Shown here one piece after another: positions 27,206-40,779 of a stretch of DNA of 64,000 nucleotides (positions are counted from its first letter, which is position 1; every line of letters starts with the position of its first letter). A program made the translations under genes and the position numbers. Below the pieces are notes generated by a model that saw nothing but the letters and a program-made list of their open reading frames with translations, did not search any database and had not been told where the DNA came from. The stretch lies in NCBI GenBank assembly GCA_964017155.1, contig OZ024854.1, forward strand, positions 47,894,923-47,958,922, given 5' to 3'. The DNA is from Oasisia sp. SBJ-2009 (lineage: Eukaryota; Annelida; Polychaeta; Sabellida; Siboglinidae).

Positions 27206-29294
27206 TATGTCAAAGTACCTGAAGGTAGGAATATGAACACTGGTATTACCTACATTAATCACACAGATAATCTACTAAGTGGGGTGTTATTTATAGCACA
27301 CCTAGGAGTACCTTATTTTTAAACCAGTTACCATGGCAACTAGAAACACACAGGGCAGGGTGTGCTTGTTGCAATGACTGGTTGCTTTATGATACCACTG
27401 AAAGCTGTTTTTTTATAATTCCATTTATTGCGAAGCCAAAAACCTTTCCTAGCAAGGTAGTTGATAGGGTAACTCATATCCATACAAAAGTCTTTAGATC
27501 TGAACTAGCTGGTATTTCTCTCTCATTGTCTATGCTCTAAAACACTGCATTATGGTGATAAGTTTAAATGCCAGCTTTAAAGGGCTTTACTGATTTATTT
27601 ATATTGAACTTCATACTTGCATGAGTACACAAAATGTGTTATTTCTTAAAAAGAGCTCTGTAAAAAAAACCTGGCTGCTGTGTCTGACATTACCAATACC
27701 ATTTCTATCTAACACACAACAAACACATTGCTTCTGAAATGTTGCCTGAAACTCCATAATAACGAATCATGTATTAATTGACTGTTAAATATGATTACGA
27801 GACTATTATTGATAAGTAACAGAGCGGATTAATAAATAAGTTATTAAAATATCCTCGAAGATCAAAACAAAAGTTAAGTCAAAGCGACTGAAGGTTGACT
27901 GGACGTACAAAGGCTGTCCCAACCACATTAATGTCCAATATCATGAATTATGCATCTTTGACAATAACTTCCTTTACTGGCTAATGTAGTTTTCCTGCTA
28001 ATGCAAATAATTCAATACCATATGACATTGTTATTTAAGATATCGTATTACAGCAAAATCGTTAAGACTGATTTAACTGGCTAGTTGTGGGGGGAAGCAT
28101 CATGACAAATTTATTGTTCCAGATGACATCAGAAGCACATTTCTTTGTTTGTTTATATCACAGAATGATTAGCTTCCTGAGGTTCTTGTCTGTTGGTGTA
28201 TTTGTAGTACTGTGTACATTTATACATTGCTTCTGGGGGATAATCTTTAACTCCTCCAAGCCTGTGGTTAGTACTGGCTCAAAGCCTCGATCCACCATCC
28301 TCGATATGTGGGCTGAGATTTCAAATAATACTCATCAACATGCTACAAATTGTTTATAAAAATACAGCCATGACCCTCCAGGCCTTCACATATGCAATAC
28401 TGATTACCCTTCTAAATGTAGGTATTTGGACATGGTCTGTATTTGGAGTTTGGACGCCATAAAAATGTACAATAGCTATTTTAGGCATTGTATGTTATCT
28501 GAGGTTACTGTTTTTAGATGTGTCTGAATGCGTACAACAGTGATTGTACATTTTTGGACACCAACATTCACTATTTTTGAGCATTAAACATTTTTAGACT
28601 GCTGAGAATAGTTTAACTGTCTGAATATGTACAGTAATGCTATTCCAATTAGTCAATAATTTGTTAATTCATGTTTCTGATCAGTTACTTAAGTAAATCA
28701 ATAAAAAACCACTACAAGTAAACTCAGTAAGTTTTTTAAGGATTATAACTTATGAACAGGCCCATCACACTGCCTGCTTCTGAGGTTCAAAACAGTCACT
28801 AGATGGTGCCACTGGTTGTTTGTGCCACCAGTACGTAACACTGCTTTTTGTGATTTTGAACTGCTACATCTGTGTTGTGTTGACAAAAAATGTATAGTGT
28901 TCAGTAACATGCACAGATTAGCCAGCAGCTCTCTCTCAAATCAACATGTCACATGTGCCCCTCAGTAAGACAGGAAGTTACTCATCTCGATCAAACTGTG
29001 TTAATGAGGTGGCAATATTTAATCTTACTTTGAGATAATTATTATTTTAATTAACACATCTGCATGGAGGTAAGTTGGTTCATCGATTTATGCTGCCTTA
29101 TGCTTTGAGGTAGTAATCTAAATCTCATCCATATTTGACTGATCAGCCTGATAGAGATGGCTTCATTAAGAACCAGCAGGTCGCCGCTGACATTCACTGT
29201 TTGAATGTCACATCTGGTCATTCACTTTATTCCATGTGGTACTGATGCCATGATGGAATAACAAAGTACTATAGTGCTATCTCAGCTGCAACGC

Positions 29295-29460
29295 TAAAAG
29301 CTGGTGGTCCCTTCTATCTGGTGCCTATGCCAGGGGAAGTAAAAGATCCCACACTGGGTACATGTGTAACCTGTAGTGGACTCACTAATTTTAGAGAAGG
29401 ACAACTCCTGCGTTAGCTCAAGTTTGGGCTGTTTGGAGGAAACCACCTGAGATATTTTAT
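29295..29460. mobile_element. SINE copy in opposite orientation to the 3.0-kb copy
   Basis: CTTCTATCTGGTGCCTATGC and CAGGGGAAGTAAAAGATCCC are the complement of the 3.0-kb element. GACTCACTAATTTT and GACAACTCCTGCGTTAGCTC follow, also found in the 55.7-kb copy. Confidence 0.7.
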
Positions 29461-29465
29461 GAATC

Positions 29466-29521
29466 CACCCACCCACCCACCCACCCACCCACCCACCCAC
29501 CCACACACAAACACACCCACA

Positions 29522-29571
<50 letters not shown>
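29466..29571. repeat. (CCCA)n then (CA)n
   Basis: About nine CCCA units followed by irregular CA units and a pure CA run, directly 3' of the SINE copy, where SINE tails often nucleate microsatellites. Confidence 0.95.
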
Positions 29572-29572
<1 letters not shown>

Positions 29573-31114
29573 TCACTCATAATTCTGAACTGGCTTGTCT
29601 CAATAATTTCACAATAAACCTCAATACATAGTTCTTATATAATGCAGCACATCTAGATAATGACTTTGCTGATGTATGCCATGCTGAAAAAAAATATTCA
29701 GGACAATTTTAGTGATTATTTTAATTCAAATGTTTATTACTTACGTTTGGAAATCAACCTCAATTTTTGGGGGATTAATCGATATCGGTTAAATTAATGT
29801 TGTAAAATTTTAACTTGCCCTGAATGTTAGTATTTTGAGGATAGTCACCTTTGAATGGTACAACTTTTTTACGTATGTGTCATGTGTTGCAGTGCACAAA
29901 TCCTGGTTTAAAGGTTTGCAGCAATGAGCCCACAGATCCAACAGATCAAGTCAGTGACCCTCGCTTCACCGGCAGACAATCGTGACAAATGAACAGAACT
30001 TCCGCCAGATTAAACTAGCATTTACACAAGAATAATGAAGCCATGTATTTGCCTAATGGTGACACAGTATCGAGAGTGTGCTGCACAGGTGATTTGTCAA
30101 ACAAACGAAACACTATCAGTTGAACGCAGACACACTTTTACAGTTTCAAAACAAGCTCTGTCTTGATTTTAATTTTCAGTCCCAAAATGTGTCACATTTC
30201 TCCCAACCACATGACAATGAATTAGCTGGTATTTTGTCAGTGTTATTACCTGGAACTGCATTGTGGAATGTTATCAGTAACACCTTGCTCAAATCAAAAT
30301 GGAGCTGACACAGATATAGTTGACCTACACAATCAGAGGTGCTAGTGCTGTAGGGTCTGTGATAATCAGTTGTTGTGGGCAGGTGTGTGGGTGTTGCAGG
30401 GAGTGGACCGACAGGGCAAGAGGGTAATGAGTACTAATGACACTGACCAGTCACAGGAACAAAGGCTGACCACAGGTACTCCTGATTGCCAAATAAATGT
30501 CCCAGGACAGCAGAGGTGTCAATTTATACGTTTTACACACAAGCCTTGTGGATTTTTGTGAATTGTATGGGTGTATGAAGCAATCCTTGTGCATATCGTA
30601 TTGTCTTAACAAAACAAACTTTGGATGATATGGACATGAAAGGGATAGTCGACATGGCTGTGGGGAAGCAAGCATGCAGGCTATTACCAAGATGACTGGA
30701 AACAGATTTTAAGTGGAATAATCACGCCATCAAAGTTGGACATGTTTGGAGCATCGTTTTTCTTTATGTGACGTGAAAGTGTCAGCATCAGGCATGTAGA
30801 ACGTTCAAATAAACAGTATGGATGTGTTATGGCAATGTATATACACCAAAATTGTGTTTATGTTTGCATTGACAATTTTGTACGTATTTTTTTGCAGATC
30901 TTACAGATTTGTTCTCAAGGTCTTACAGATATGAGTTGTCCCCCGTTGACACCCATGCAGCACAGTTTTATATTTTATGTAAAATACCACTCTATAGGCA
31001 CCTTATTTGGCATTACACAATTATTAAATTTAGAGATTTGCACTAGTTGAATATAGTTTTATAGTCCAAGGATCATTCATTACTTACACGGATAAATAAT
31101 CTGCACAGCGATTT

Positions 31115-31325
31115 ATCATCATGACATGAGTATCATGTGGCTCCATCTGTTGGTTAAGTTTGCATAATTTCGTACACTTCTGTGGATCGTAGATTTTAAT
31201 TACAAAGTGTTAGACAGTCAAATTTCTACGATTAGGTGGATCGGTAGAATTTATTCCTTACTCATCGAGTGTGCAGTATTGTAGATTATTAGTTAAAACC
31301 GTCATTACTGCCAAATACACTGACT
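31115..31325. repeat. dispersed repeat, copy 2 (pair with 18668-18890)
   Basis: ATCATGTGGCTCCATCTG, GTTAAGTTTGCATAAT, ACAAAGTGTTAGAC and AAAACCGTCATTACTGCC parallel copy 1. Confidence 0.6.
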
Positions 31326-34065
31326 GACCATAAATATGCATGTAACCCCTGTGCATATTGTCCACCAAAAACAAACTTTCACATAGTCAAACCATTTGCA
31401 ACTGGCTGAAGGTAATTTCCCCTTTTTTTCAATTTACCACCCTATATAATTATTCAGCACTACACAGTTCTCCTGTTGTATCCTTGACCTTGTTGTCTGG
31501 TTGTTAGTCGTGGCACCACTAGTCTTTTGTGTCCTCAAGTCTAACAGAAGACTGTGTAAGGGGAATTGAGAAAGACAAAGGGTGAAGAAGATGGATGAAA
31601 AAGATGGAGGAGGTTGCTATCAAGATGAAGTAGAAAGGGGCAAATACCCAGGGCAGTTTAGCTGTACATTAACTACCTTCACTCTGCCATAAAGGCAGCC
31701 GAGATAAACACGTAATGTTCCGTATTTTATGTTACATGTTCCATACTTAATTTCACATGTTCCATACTTAATTTCACATATTTCACGCAGGTTATCAAAG
31801 CACCACTTGGAAATGTAACAAACAACAGGCCCCAGAGAGGACCTGAGATCAATAAACAATTACCTTAGTGTTGACACCTGCTGCAAATATTACTTCTGCT
31901 TGACAAACTGATGGACACAAAATGACACAAACTGATCCTGTCTGCAGCAACAAATGTCACTATACGTGATGCTAATAATCTGTCGAACCATAGCTTTCTG
32001 CAGAGACCCATTCTGATTCCCCGTTATTTGAAACCCACTGGACAAGTAGAGATATCAGGGATGGGCAAAAAATGAAGGAGCTAAAAAAGGTTTTAAAAAC
32101 TCATAAATAATGTCAATTATGCCTTGGAAAATTTGTGTAAATGGGTGTTTGTACCTTATTTTATGTCATAAAATACATGTCAACTAGCATCTGTGTATAT
32201 CAGTTACCATCCATGCGTCCACCCAAAATATGGGTGACTGGCAAATTATTCTGCATAATGCCGTCAATATAACTGGTGTGCTTTATCTACAGATCATATA
32301 ATTAACTCACAATTTCCAAGAAAACTAAACAAAGCAGGACATGGGTGACCTGTGACATGGCTGGCGGCTACAAGCCCATGCACTGAACCTGCAGTGAACT
32401 ACCTACAGGCACTCGTAGAGTAAACATGACGAACCATGGGTAGGAATACATTGGTTGTGGGCCGGCGGCTAATCATGGCCAGCTGAGAGACTTTGTGCTG
32501 GATGCAAGGAGCAGGTGTGTCCCAGTGCAGATTGAAGTTATTCAATTATTGAAATGGCATCATAGCTCACACTGTGTGACACAGTCACAGACAGACCCAG
32601 GCAGGAGAGACACAGATGGATGTGGCGCTTTCACCAAACCATTCTGTGCTGTCACACAAAGCAATCACTATTAAACAAACTGTAACAGAAATGGCCATCA
32701 TCCAGACGGTGCTAAATACACAGAGGTGTAGACGTTTGTAATGTAACTAGTCCTTGGAACAATCAGAGAAAATATGCATTTAACGTAATGAACCATCACT
32801 TTATTCTTTATATCCATCTAGCAAACATTAAAACTGGTAATTATCCTTGAATGCATTTGTAATTTCTAAAACAATGGCTCTAAGTGTTCCGTTTCTTTTC
32901 AGGGATTAAATTGTATACCACATTAGAGCCAAAATATCCATGTGGAACAATGTTCACTAAACCATCTTGTATGACACAAAACAATCATTATTAAACAAAC
33001 TAGAATACAATATGCACACTGATGCAGAAGGTGGTTTCCCAATATATTCACTCAAACATCTGTTATCAATAATTATTATTATGTAAATTTTTCCATAAAT
33101 TATATCCACATCTCTGACATGAACCCTAAGAAATTTGCTTATAAAAGTAACTGTTTGGTATTTTTAAAGAAAACTAATAAAAACCATTACTGTTCTTCTA
33201 ATAGGGTATAGATGAACCCACGGATGTTTCATGCTTTAGGTATAAACCTAAAGGAGGAACAACTTAAAAATATCCACACACATGTGGACATACCTTTATA
33301 AATTATATTAATTTAATTACAGTAATACTAATAGATAAATATGTGCAAGGTTTACAAGTGCTCACAATTCTGTTGATAACACCATTGTGTGCTTTACTGA
33401 TCTACTGAGACTAAAGGCTAGATGGGAATCCACCGATACTGTTCTATTTTGCTGAACCTGAGTAATTTACTGGCATAGACATCTGGATCAGGTAGAAGGG
33501 ACCTACAGTTCTTAGTCACAAGATAAATATATAAATAATAACACATTATGGACTCTATATCTTTACAGTATGACAAGGTAAATACACAACATGTCACTGA
33601 TTCACTATTTTACAGTGTGAGGAGCTCAAAATTCATTCGGTGCACCCCACATTGCTCCAGGTCTGTGTGTACCGGACGCTCATCGTCTGGAGGATTAATC
33701 TGTGAGACAGAGCGTGGGAGCTCGGGGAGGTAAAATCTCATCTCCTCACCAAGAGACAGCCTTAAGCACTGCCCCAGTGGCCTAGACAGGACAACAAGAG
33801 GAGTATCTGTTGACAGCCACATCTCCCTTGATTCAGTCCTGCCTACAGCAAGTGCTGCCATTGTATAGTTGCACTGCTTCACCAGGTTTGTCCATTCAGC
33901 TAGTTGACCCTTTACTGAGTGATGACCACTGGACAACCCTACAAAAGGCTTGCTCAGTTCCTTTTCAAAGGAAGGGCTGGTCAACACTATACAAGTTGGT
34001 GTATAGGGGCACTACCACTAGGTCACCAAATGACACCAACCCACTGTTGAAGCATTTATGTAAGG

Positions 34066-34158
34066 GGCAGCCCAGCAGTCAGAACTGTTGGGCAGCCCAG
34101 CAGTCAGAACTGTTGGGCAGCCCAGCAGTCAGAACTGTTGGGCAGCCCAGCAGTCAGA
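34066..34158. repeat. 25-bp tandem, 3.7 copies
   Basis: The unit is GGCAGCCCAGCAGTCAGAACTGTTG (shown here by its 25-bp period); copies start at 34066, 34091, 34116 and 34141 and are identical. Confidence 0.95.
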
Positions 34159-34479
34159 TGTTGGACACATGTGATGACTCCTCTGGTGCTTTTTAATGGT
34201 TTCATTTGAAAATTGCTCTGACATACAACAAATGTCATGCCTTTTTATAAAACTTTCATGACGTTCTAAACTATAATATTATTGTGCTTTTGCAAATTTA
34301 GTGTGCAAAGTTCACCAAGTAAATACATATGATCCATGTGTAATTTCCAATAGTGACATAGATTCCAGTTAGCATTTTTGGTACAACCAATAATCAGCAA
34401 AAAGGGTAACTTGGCACTGACTAGTTAAACAGTCAGTTTCATTCATTCCATGGATGTGTCAGTTAAACGAGACATTAAT

Positions 34480-34575
34480 AACTGGTAGTTCCTTCTCCCT
34501 GATGTCTACACGAGGGGAAGTAAGAGATGCCATATGTATAGTGGCACAGGTCTAAACTGTCGTGGACTCAATGAC
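34480..34575. mobile_element. SINE fragment
   Basis: GGTAGTTCCTTCTCCCTGATG and GAGGGGAAGTAAGAGATGCC, then GTCGTGGACTCAATGA, follow the order of the 29.3-kb copy. Confidence 0.55.
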
Positions 34576-36414
34576 TCAAGATTTGAAAATCGCACACACA
34601 GGTGCTACATTGGTGGCGGCACAAAACATCTTATGATGACCTGGCAGTGCTTACAGCTTTGTTCAACTATGATCAGGCTCCTCTACTTGTGAGAACAGGA
34701 ATAAAAATGCAAGCAGAATCTTTCTCTAGGTGATAATTATGCATGTTATTAAATGCCCTCAATATTGCTTAGTGTTGTCGAAAAATACATTTTGTCAATC
34801 ACTGGTGGGATCGCGCTTCTGATGGATATTATTAACAAACTGCAGTCAGTAATAGCTTGGGTGAAGGATGATTGTTATGATAAAAACTTTCATGTAAAAT
34901 ACGTATGCGTATTAAATGGCAAAAGTTCATTTAAATTTTTTGAAAAAGAGACCACTGATACCATGCAAAATTGCTATGTAGGAAGATGCAACGTGCACAT
35001 TAAATTCACAAACACAACAGAGCCTTCACAATAGTTGTCTCACTTTCCTGTGATGACTATTATTAACAACTATTATTCTTAAGCCTGTTACTGCTAAACC
35101 AATGGGTACATAGTACCGCCACGTAGTAATCACATTTTTCTTACAATAGCCAATTATACAATCGATCACTGATTAGTATTGTCAAACGAAAATTAAATCA
35201 ATTCCCAATAGAACTACATGTACTGCCATTTGCTGGCTGGCCCTAATGAATTATAATCAGACTGAGTCTGTGCACATCAAGTGCTGTCTACAACAGTAAC
35301 CTACAGAAGACGTGGCTTCATTTAATATATGTATATATCATATTTTTTATATGCACTCTTTGCAGACATTGTAATAAACAAAGTTCACACTTGACATCAA
35401 TGCCTACTTCGAATGTGTACAAACCTACACAAAAATACACATACACCTCACTATTCAAACATTACATAAGTAGCAAATAACTTAATTCAAAGTGCTATCT
35501 CCCTCACTGACCATAGTTAAATAAATTCTAAGTGAAATAACGACAATCAACATTACTTGTGTGATTTTTGTCAAACAGTTGACCAAAAAAAAAAACAGTC
35601 ACTGTGGATGGCTGTCATATAGTGTTTACATTTCAGATATCATTTCTGTAAAACAAAATGTCAGTATGGCAATCACCATTATGATACCTCTTTCGGAGTC
35701 TTTCCCAATTCAGGAAACTTAACTACATGATTCTATCTATGGTGACATGTCTACTTTAAATAATTGTCAATCCCACCCTTGACACCAATAAGTTCAGCGA
35801 TATCCATAATTTACTATCCGTATTAGAAATGACCTGTTGACATTTACAGGGGGCTTTTGAACAGCTGTCATACGGCATGGATGCTGTCACATCCTATAAG
35901 CCAATATTACGCACAGCTATTTCATGATCCACTCATCAATAACCAAACTATACACGCATCCATCCTGCAGCATGTTAAAATGTCAGACATAATTAGTTGA
36001 TGACTCCAGCCTACATGTTTTACACCGAAAACACTCCTTATCTTTAATTTAAATGTTATTGGTCTACATTGAATTCAGAAAGAAACTGCCAATAGTTACT
36101 ATTTTTTCAAAATGTTGCATTAAGTTCACTACTAAATGATTGCAGGCATTTAATAAAGAATAATGTTTGATTTTCCTCATTAAACTAATCTGTTAAACAA
36201 GGATGATGTCATGTGGATGTACCAACAAACAACAAATTAATTAACAAAATACTTAGTTTTAATAAAAGAACTACCATGGTAGAGCACCCTTTTCGAAATT
36301 GAAATGCATGTGACAAATAAAATAATAATTTATTAATTAATATTTTTATAACTGTTGGAACAACTGTTAGTTTTCATGACTGTTTTACTACTACCGGGTA
36401 CTAATAATCTTTAT

Positions 36415-36490
36415 GTAATTATGTATTGTAAAGCACCACAAACAATTGGATCTGGTGCTACGGCAAATTAAATACATTATTATTAAAACA
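36415..36490 (+). mobile_element. LINE 3' tail hairpin
   Basis: TGTAAAGCACCACAAACAAT, then GGTGCTACGGCAAATTAAAT and an ATTATTATT run. This is the GC-stem hairpin plus A/T-rich microtail found at LINE 3' ends. Related tails occur near 53.8, 58.2 and 58.9 kb. Confidence 0.55.
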
Positions 36491-36599
36491 TAAAAACTAA
36501 CTAATTTAGCTAATTAATCAGAAAATTATACACCAGACCTTTAAGTTCAAATATCTGGCTTTTGAGTCTGAAATAGTAATTATACATCCTAAATTTCCT

Positions 36600-36712
36600 A
36601 AATGGTTTACAGGACTAGAATATCTGTCAAAATAAATTAGTTGCTATGACAAGAATAAAGGGCAGCTATAATGGGAATCATATTGATGCTATGATGGGAA
36701 GACACCCAAATT
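36600..36712. mobile_element. decayed end of the CCCGTTATAGCTACTT MITE family
   Basis: GGCAGCTATAATGGGAATC, GCTATGATGGGAAGACACC and a preceding CTGTCAAAATAAATTAGTTGC correspond to the right end of the 37.4-38.2 kb element, with more changes. Confidence 0.55.
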
Positions 36713-36776
36713 ACATGGTTAACCAACATGACAATGTCAAATTGTAATACTTATGACGCAATACAACAAATCATAC

Positions 36777-36858
36777 CTTCTGCAGCTCCGAGATGCCACT
36801 GGCTTGGTCCAGAAAAGTCTTCATCTCTGTGTCTAGTACATTTGCCCATGATTGGATT
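36777..36858 (-). CDS. CACNA2D: alpha2/delta exon 2
   Basis: This 82-base exon is bordered by acceptor CTTTTCAG and donor GTATGA. Its first base completes a codon whose first two bases (AT) end exon 1, giving isoleucine, and 27 codons follow: IQSWANVLDTEMKTFLDQAS then GISELQK. The motif I.SW...L...L......SG...L.K is the start of the mature alpha2/delta chain in known homologues. It ends at phase 0, matching exon 3. The phase agreement with exon 1, 4.3 kb away, supports both exons. Confidence 0.9.
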
Positions 36859-37394
36859 CTGAAAAGAAAGGGTTCTAGATTGACTATGTTGTATATGTTG
36901 GATGAGACCCTGAAAACATTGTACCATTTGATTGAACTGTGTCCACACTCCACAGAACATTCAAACTGTATACAGAACGTTCAAAATGCACCAGCAGTCA
37001 CATAGCTCTGTTGTGGAGGCAGGTGTGACCAATAAGATTCACATAATTTATCTCTGAAGTTGTGCACTATGGTCTCATTTGTACAATCAGAATCGTGGGT
37101 GAACAACTGAGTCAGGAAACTTCAAACTGAAACAGTTGGTGTATAGGACACTTGCCCAGTAATCAAACAATTGTGAATAATTTTTACATTTATGGACACT
37201 TTTTGTCACTGACCAACTGTCAACATTTTCATATGACCACTGGGCAACTGTCCATTTGGGCAACTGTCCACTGGGCAATTATCCGTATTCCAAATTGTTG
37301 TACCACCAGTGGTTGCAAATCACAATCCCGGGCAAGGATCAAACAAGGCCACTTTAACAATCTCTTTCCACTAGTCAGTAGCCAGAATGGTCTA

Positions 37395-38207
37395 GGTCCC
37401 TTATAGCTACTTCCCGTTATAGCTACTTCCCGTTATAGCTACAGTTTTTCCCCGTTATAGTATAGCTACTCATTAAGTCTGACAGGCAAACTAGTCCCGT
37501 TATAGCTACTTATTTAATTACACAATTCAGGAGGGGACAGCAAGAGGGAGTATTAACTGTTTCAGATTACTGTAAGATTCCTACATGAAATGTATTAATG
37601 AAGGACACATTTTAAAAGTCATAATGATATATAATTGTAACTGTCAATTATTTGAAATGGAAAATATACCATAAAACACTTTTGCCAAAAAAAAATTCAA
37701 AAGCAACTATATTAATTGAACTGAGTAGAGAATTGCATTTATCAAAAAGTAATGAGTCATAAATTATTCTTGTTATGTGGTGGTGTGACAGCAGAATCAT
37801 GTTTAGCAACCATGAACTGGATGATGTTGGGATGGTATTTCCCCACCACTTTTGAAAACATGGAATTCCATCCCTTAACATAGTTGTTTATTCATTTGTC
37901 AGACATTCCAGATGTTCATGATGATTTTTTAATCATCACCAAGCCATGTCTCCACAAAGTACTCGTTAAAAATTATCACTTTGTTGAAATTCCTCAGTGG
38001 GACACACTGATATCAAAGCCGTCCACCACTCATGGACATCAGCTGGATGGAGATGAAATAGTTAATCCTCCCTTATCTTGTTACATTGTGAAATGGAGAA
38101 ATAGAAAAGTAGCTCTAATGGGACTAGTTCAACTGTCAAACTTAATTAGTAGCCATAACGGGAATAAAAAGTAGCTATAACGGGAAGTAGCTATAACGGG
38201 AAGACAC
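37395..38207. mobile_element. MITE with ~110-bp inverted termini made of repeated TTCCCGTTATAGCTAC
   Basis: The left end carries CCCGTTATAGCTACTT two to three times in tandem, then CATTAAGTCTGACAGGCAAACTAGTCCCG. The right end (about 38095-38207) carries the complement in the same order. The interior of about 580 bp has no recognised gene. Both ends therefore have tandem terminal units facing inwards. The superfamily and target duplication were not determined. Confidence 0.75.
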
Positions 38208-39627
38208 CGTCAGAACATCATGTCAATTTGGTCAAACTAACCTAACTAGTGACCTTTGATGATGCTGGCACTGCTACTGGCACTGGGCCGAGTGCATATA
38301 ATGATATATATATGTCACCTTAGATTGTTCAGTTCACCTTCCCAGTTGCTATCTAACACACATCATGATTGCACACAAAGCTACATATCAAAAGATCATT
38401 CTAGTAAGCCATATGTTTTAGTGATTTTTCAGAGAACCCAGTTGTGCTAGCGATGTAGAGACTATCTATGATGTTAGAAGGCCACATGGTTCACTGCCTC
38501 ATACACTCATCAGAATCTCTCAAGTGTTCAATTAGTGTCATATCTGGCTGGTGATTCCTGCGTTGATTGGTGTCATCAAAGACGTCACAACCACTAGATC
38601 ATGTGACTAATTTAATTCCAAGCATCAGAAATGCTGGTTTCCAATCCATAAATACATCCAAATGCTCATCTTCATCTAAAATCCTTGAAATTGTGTTTGA
38701 TATTGTAAACTGGTGTTTCCTTTCCCTCTGATGCTCTGTTTGAATCAGAAAATGTAAACCATAATATAGAAAGGACAAGAAATACATAAGTTAACAAGAT
38801 GTACAAAGATAATGCTCAGAGATATGATAGGTTTCAGGCAACATTCAACAAGTAACATTACGTTTTTAATGACAACAATTTCTTAACCAGGTAACTGAAA
38901 TCTGCAAGAAATGTTTCAAATACAGTTGAAAATCCAGTCACTTTAACTGCAAATTTTTAGTTTATTTCTACATCATATGCAACTATAAAAGCAGCAAGCA
39001 TAAACGAATTAGTTTTTATAAAAAAAACATTTATCAAAACAAAATAAAATACGTCTATCCCATCTTGCCACGACACTCTTAATGTCTATAGATTGTTATT
39101 AAACAAGCAAATTGGGATTAAATGCTCCAAACAGCTCAGTGTTTGGCACAAGGGAGCATTCCCGCAGCAGCAGTCAGCTGTTGTAGTGGAGCCACTGAGC
39201 CAGTTGGTTCAACATCCTGTCAAGAGTAGGACTAGAGCACTTACCATGGGATTTGTGCTGCAGTAATCTTTATGTGTAGGTTCTATATCTGACTTAAGGC
39301 ACTGGTGATAATTAATCACACATAATCTGCTATGGCATTACAGCAGCTTATCAGCTGAACCTTGGTGGGTATTTGGGAAAAGTAGTGATGCATTCTAAGT
39401 GCTATAAAGATAGCCAGGTGCTAAGAATTGTTACAGTTGCCGTTTTAATAATGTTTACGTTGTACAGCACCACAGAATGGTTACTGGAACAGGTGCCATC
39501 CATGGAAAAATGTATTACTATTAGTAGTAATGGTATTTATTTATTGTCAATCAGATGCTGGCATCAGGACTTAATTTATATGTTAACAAAATATCCTGAT
39601 AACTGTTCACTTCAAAATATAAATCTA

Positions 39628-39894
<267 letters not shown>

Positions 39895-40488
39895 GAAACT
39901 GCAATTGAAACATTAGAAACTGCTTAAACCCATTTGAGTTTAATACAAAGTTCCACGTTAGAAATTATCAGTTTTGTAGCTGCTAGCCTGTATATAATGC
40001 ACATAAATCATGGGATGGATCATAAAGATGTGAGGAACTTGTAACAGCTGTTACAGGCATGTGATCTGGAGAGTACATGTACTGTTGAATACAGCTTGAG
40101 AACCAGGCGCTACTGATTAGGTCAATACGGTCCACTGACCCTGATTATGACAGTAACTAGTGTGAATAATCAATGAGGAACATGCGGCTGGTATGACATG
40201 TCTGTTTACAGACATGTTAAGACATAAGAAATACATAATTCTATTAAACATATTACTGCCTAAGCTATAAGACCGCATGAAATGGGCTCTGTGTATGGGA
40301 GGGACGGTACAAACAAGCAAAACTTGAACAGTCATTGTAGAGGACGGGGGGATTGCCTATGTGAAAGAAGATGACTGCGAACTATTATCTACTAACTACT
40401 AGAATGTTCTGTTGTCACATGCCACTAGTCTAGAGCAGTAGTGGTAACCTTCTTTCTAATGACATTGTATGTATGGTGTGTGTATGTC

Positions 40489-40490
<2 letters not shown>

Positions 40491-40578
<88 letters not shown>

Positions 40579-40601
40579 GGTGTGAGAGAGGTAGTACGTA
40601 C

Positions 40602-40634
<33 letters not shown>
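40491..40634. repeat. (TG)n then (GTGC)n
   Basis: TG units run from 40491 to 40575, followed by a short spacer and GTGC units at about 40604-40634. Confidence 0.95.
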
Positions 40635-40779
40635 TATACGGGTGTACGTGTGCGTGTAACTGTAGGTAGTCAGACGCTGACAACATTTGGGAACCGGTCC
40701 CTTAGGCCTAGCCCGGGGAAGTTATTATTATTGTGATTATTATTTAGGTAATAATAACAACCTCTTAGCCTTAGGGCTA

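Larger units (their letters stand above)
15469..36776 (-). other. alpha2/delta intron 2 (about 21.3 kb)
   Basis: The donor is GTATGA and the acceptor TTTCCTTGTAG. Recognised contents are a LINE 3' end (15975-16352), a 19-bp tandem, a MITE (17064-17416), possible SINEs, a dispersed repeat at two sites, a 23-bp tandem (19888-19979), TA tracts (24178-24996), a 23-bp minisatellite (26038-27205), SINEs at 21.2, 29.3 and 34.5 kb, a 25-bp tandem (34066-34158) and LINE/MITE tails near 36.4-36.7 kb. Between 19980 and 21200, 21430 and 24170, 25000 and 26030, 27210 and 29290, 29575 and 31100, 31330 and 34060, and 34580 and 36300 I see no gene or element I can support. Confidence 0.7.

Noticed and set aside
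33610..34196. Overlapping frames of 125 (minus) and 128 (plus) codons
   Set aside because: Neither resembles a known family. The plus frame ends in the 25-bp tandem, and overlapping frames on opposite strands suggest chance.
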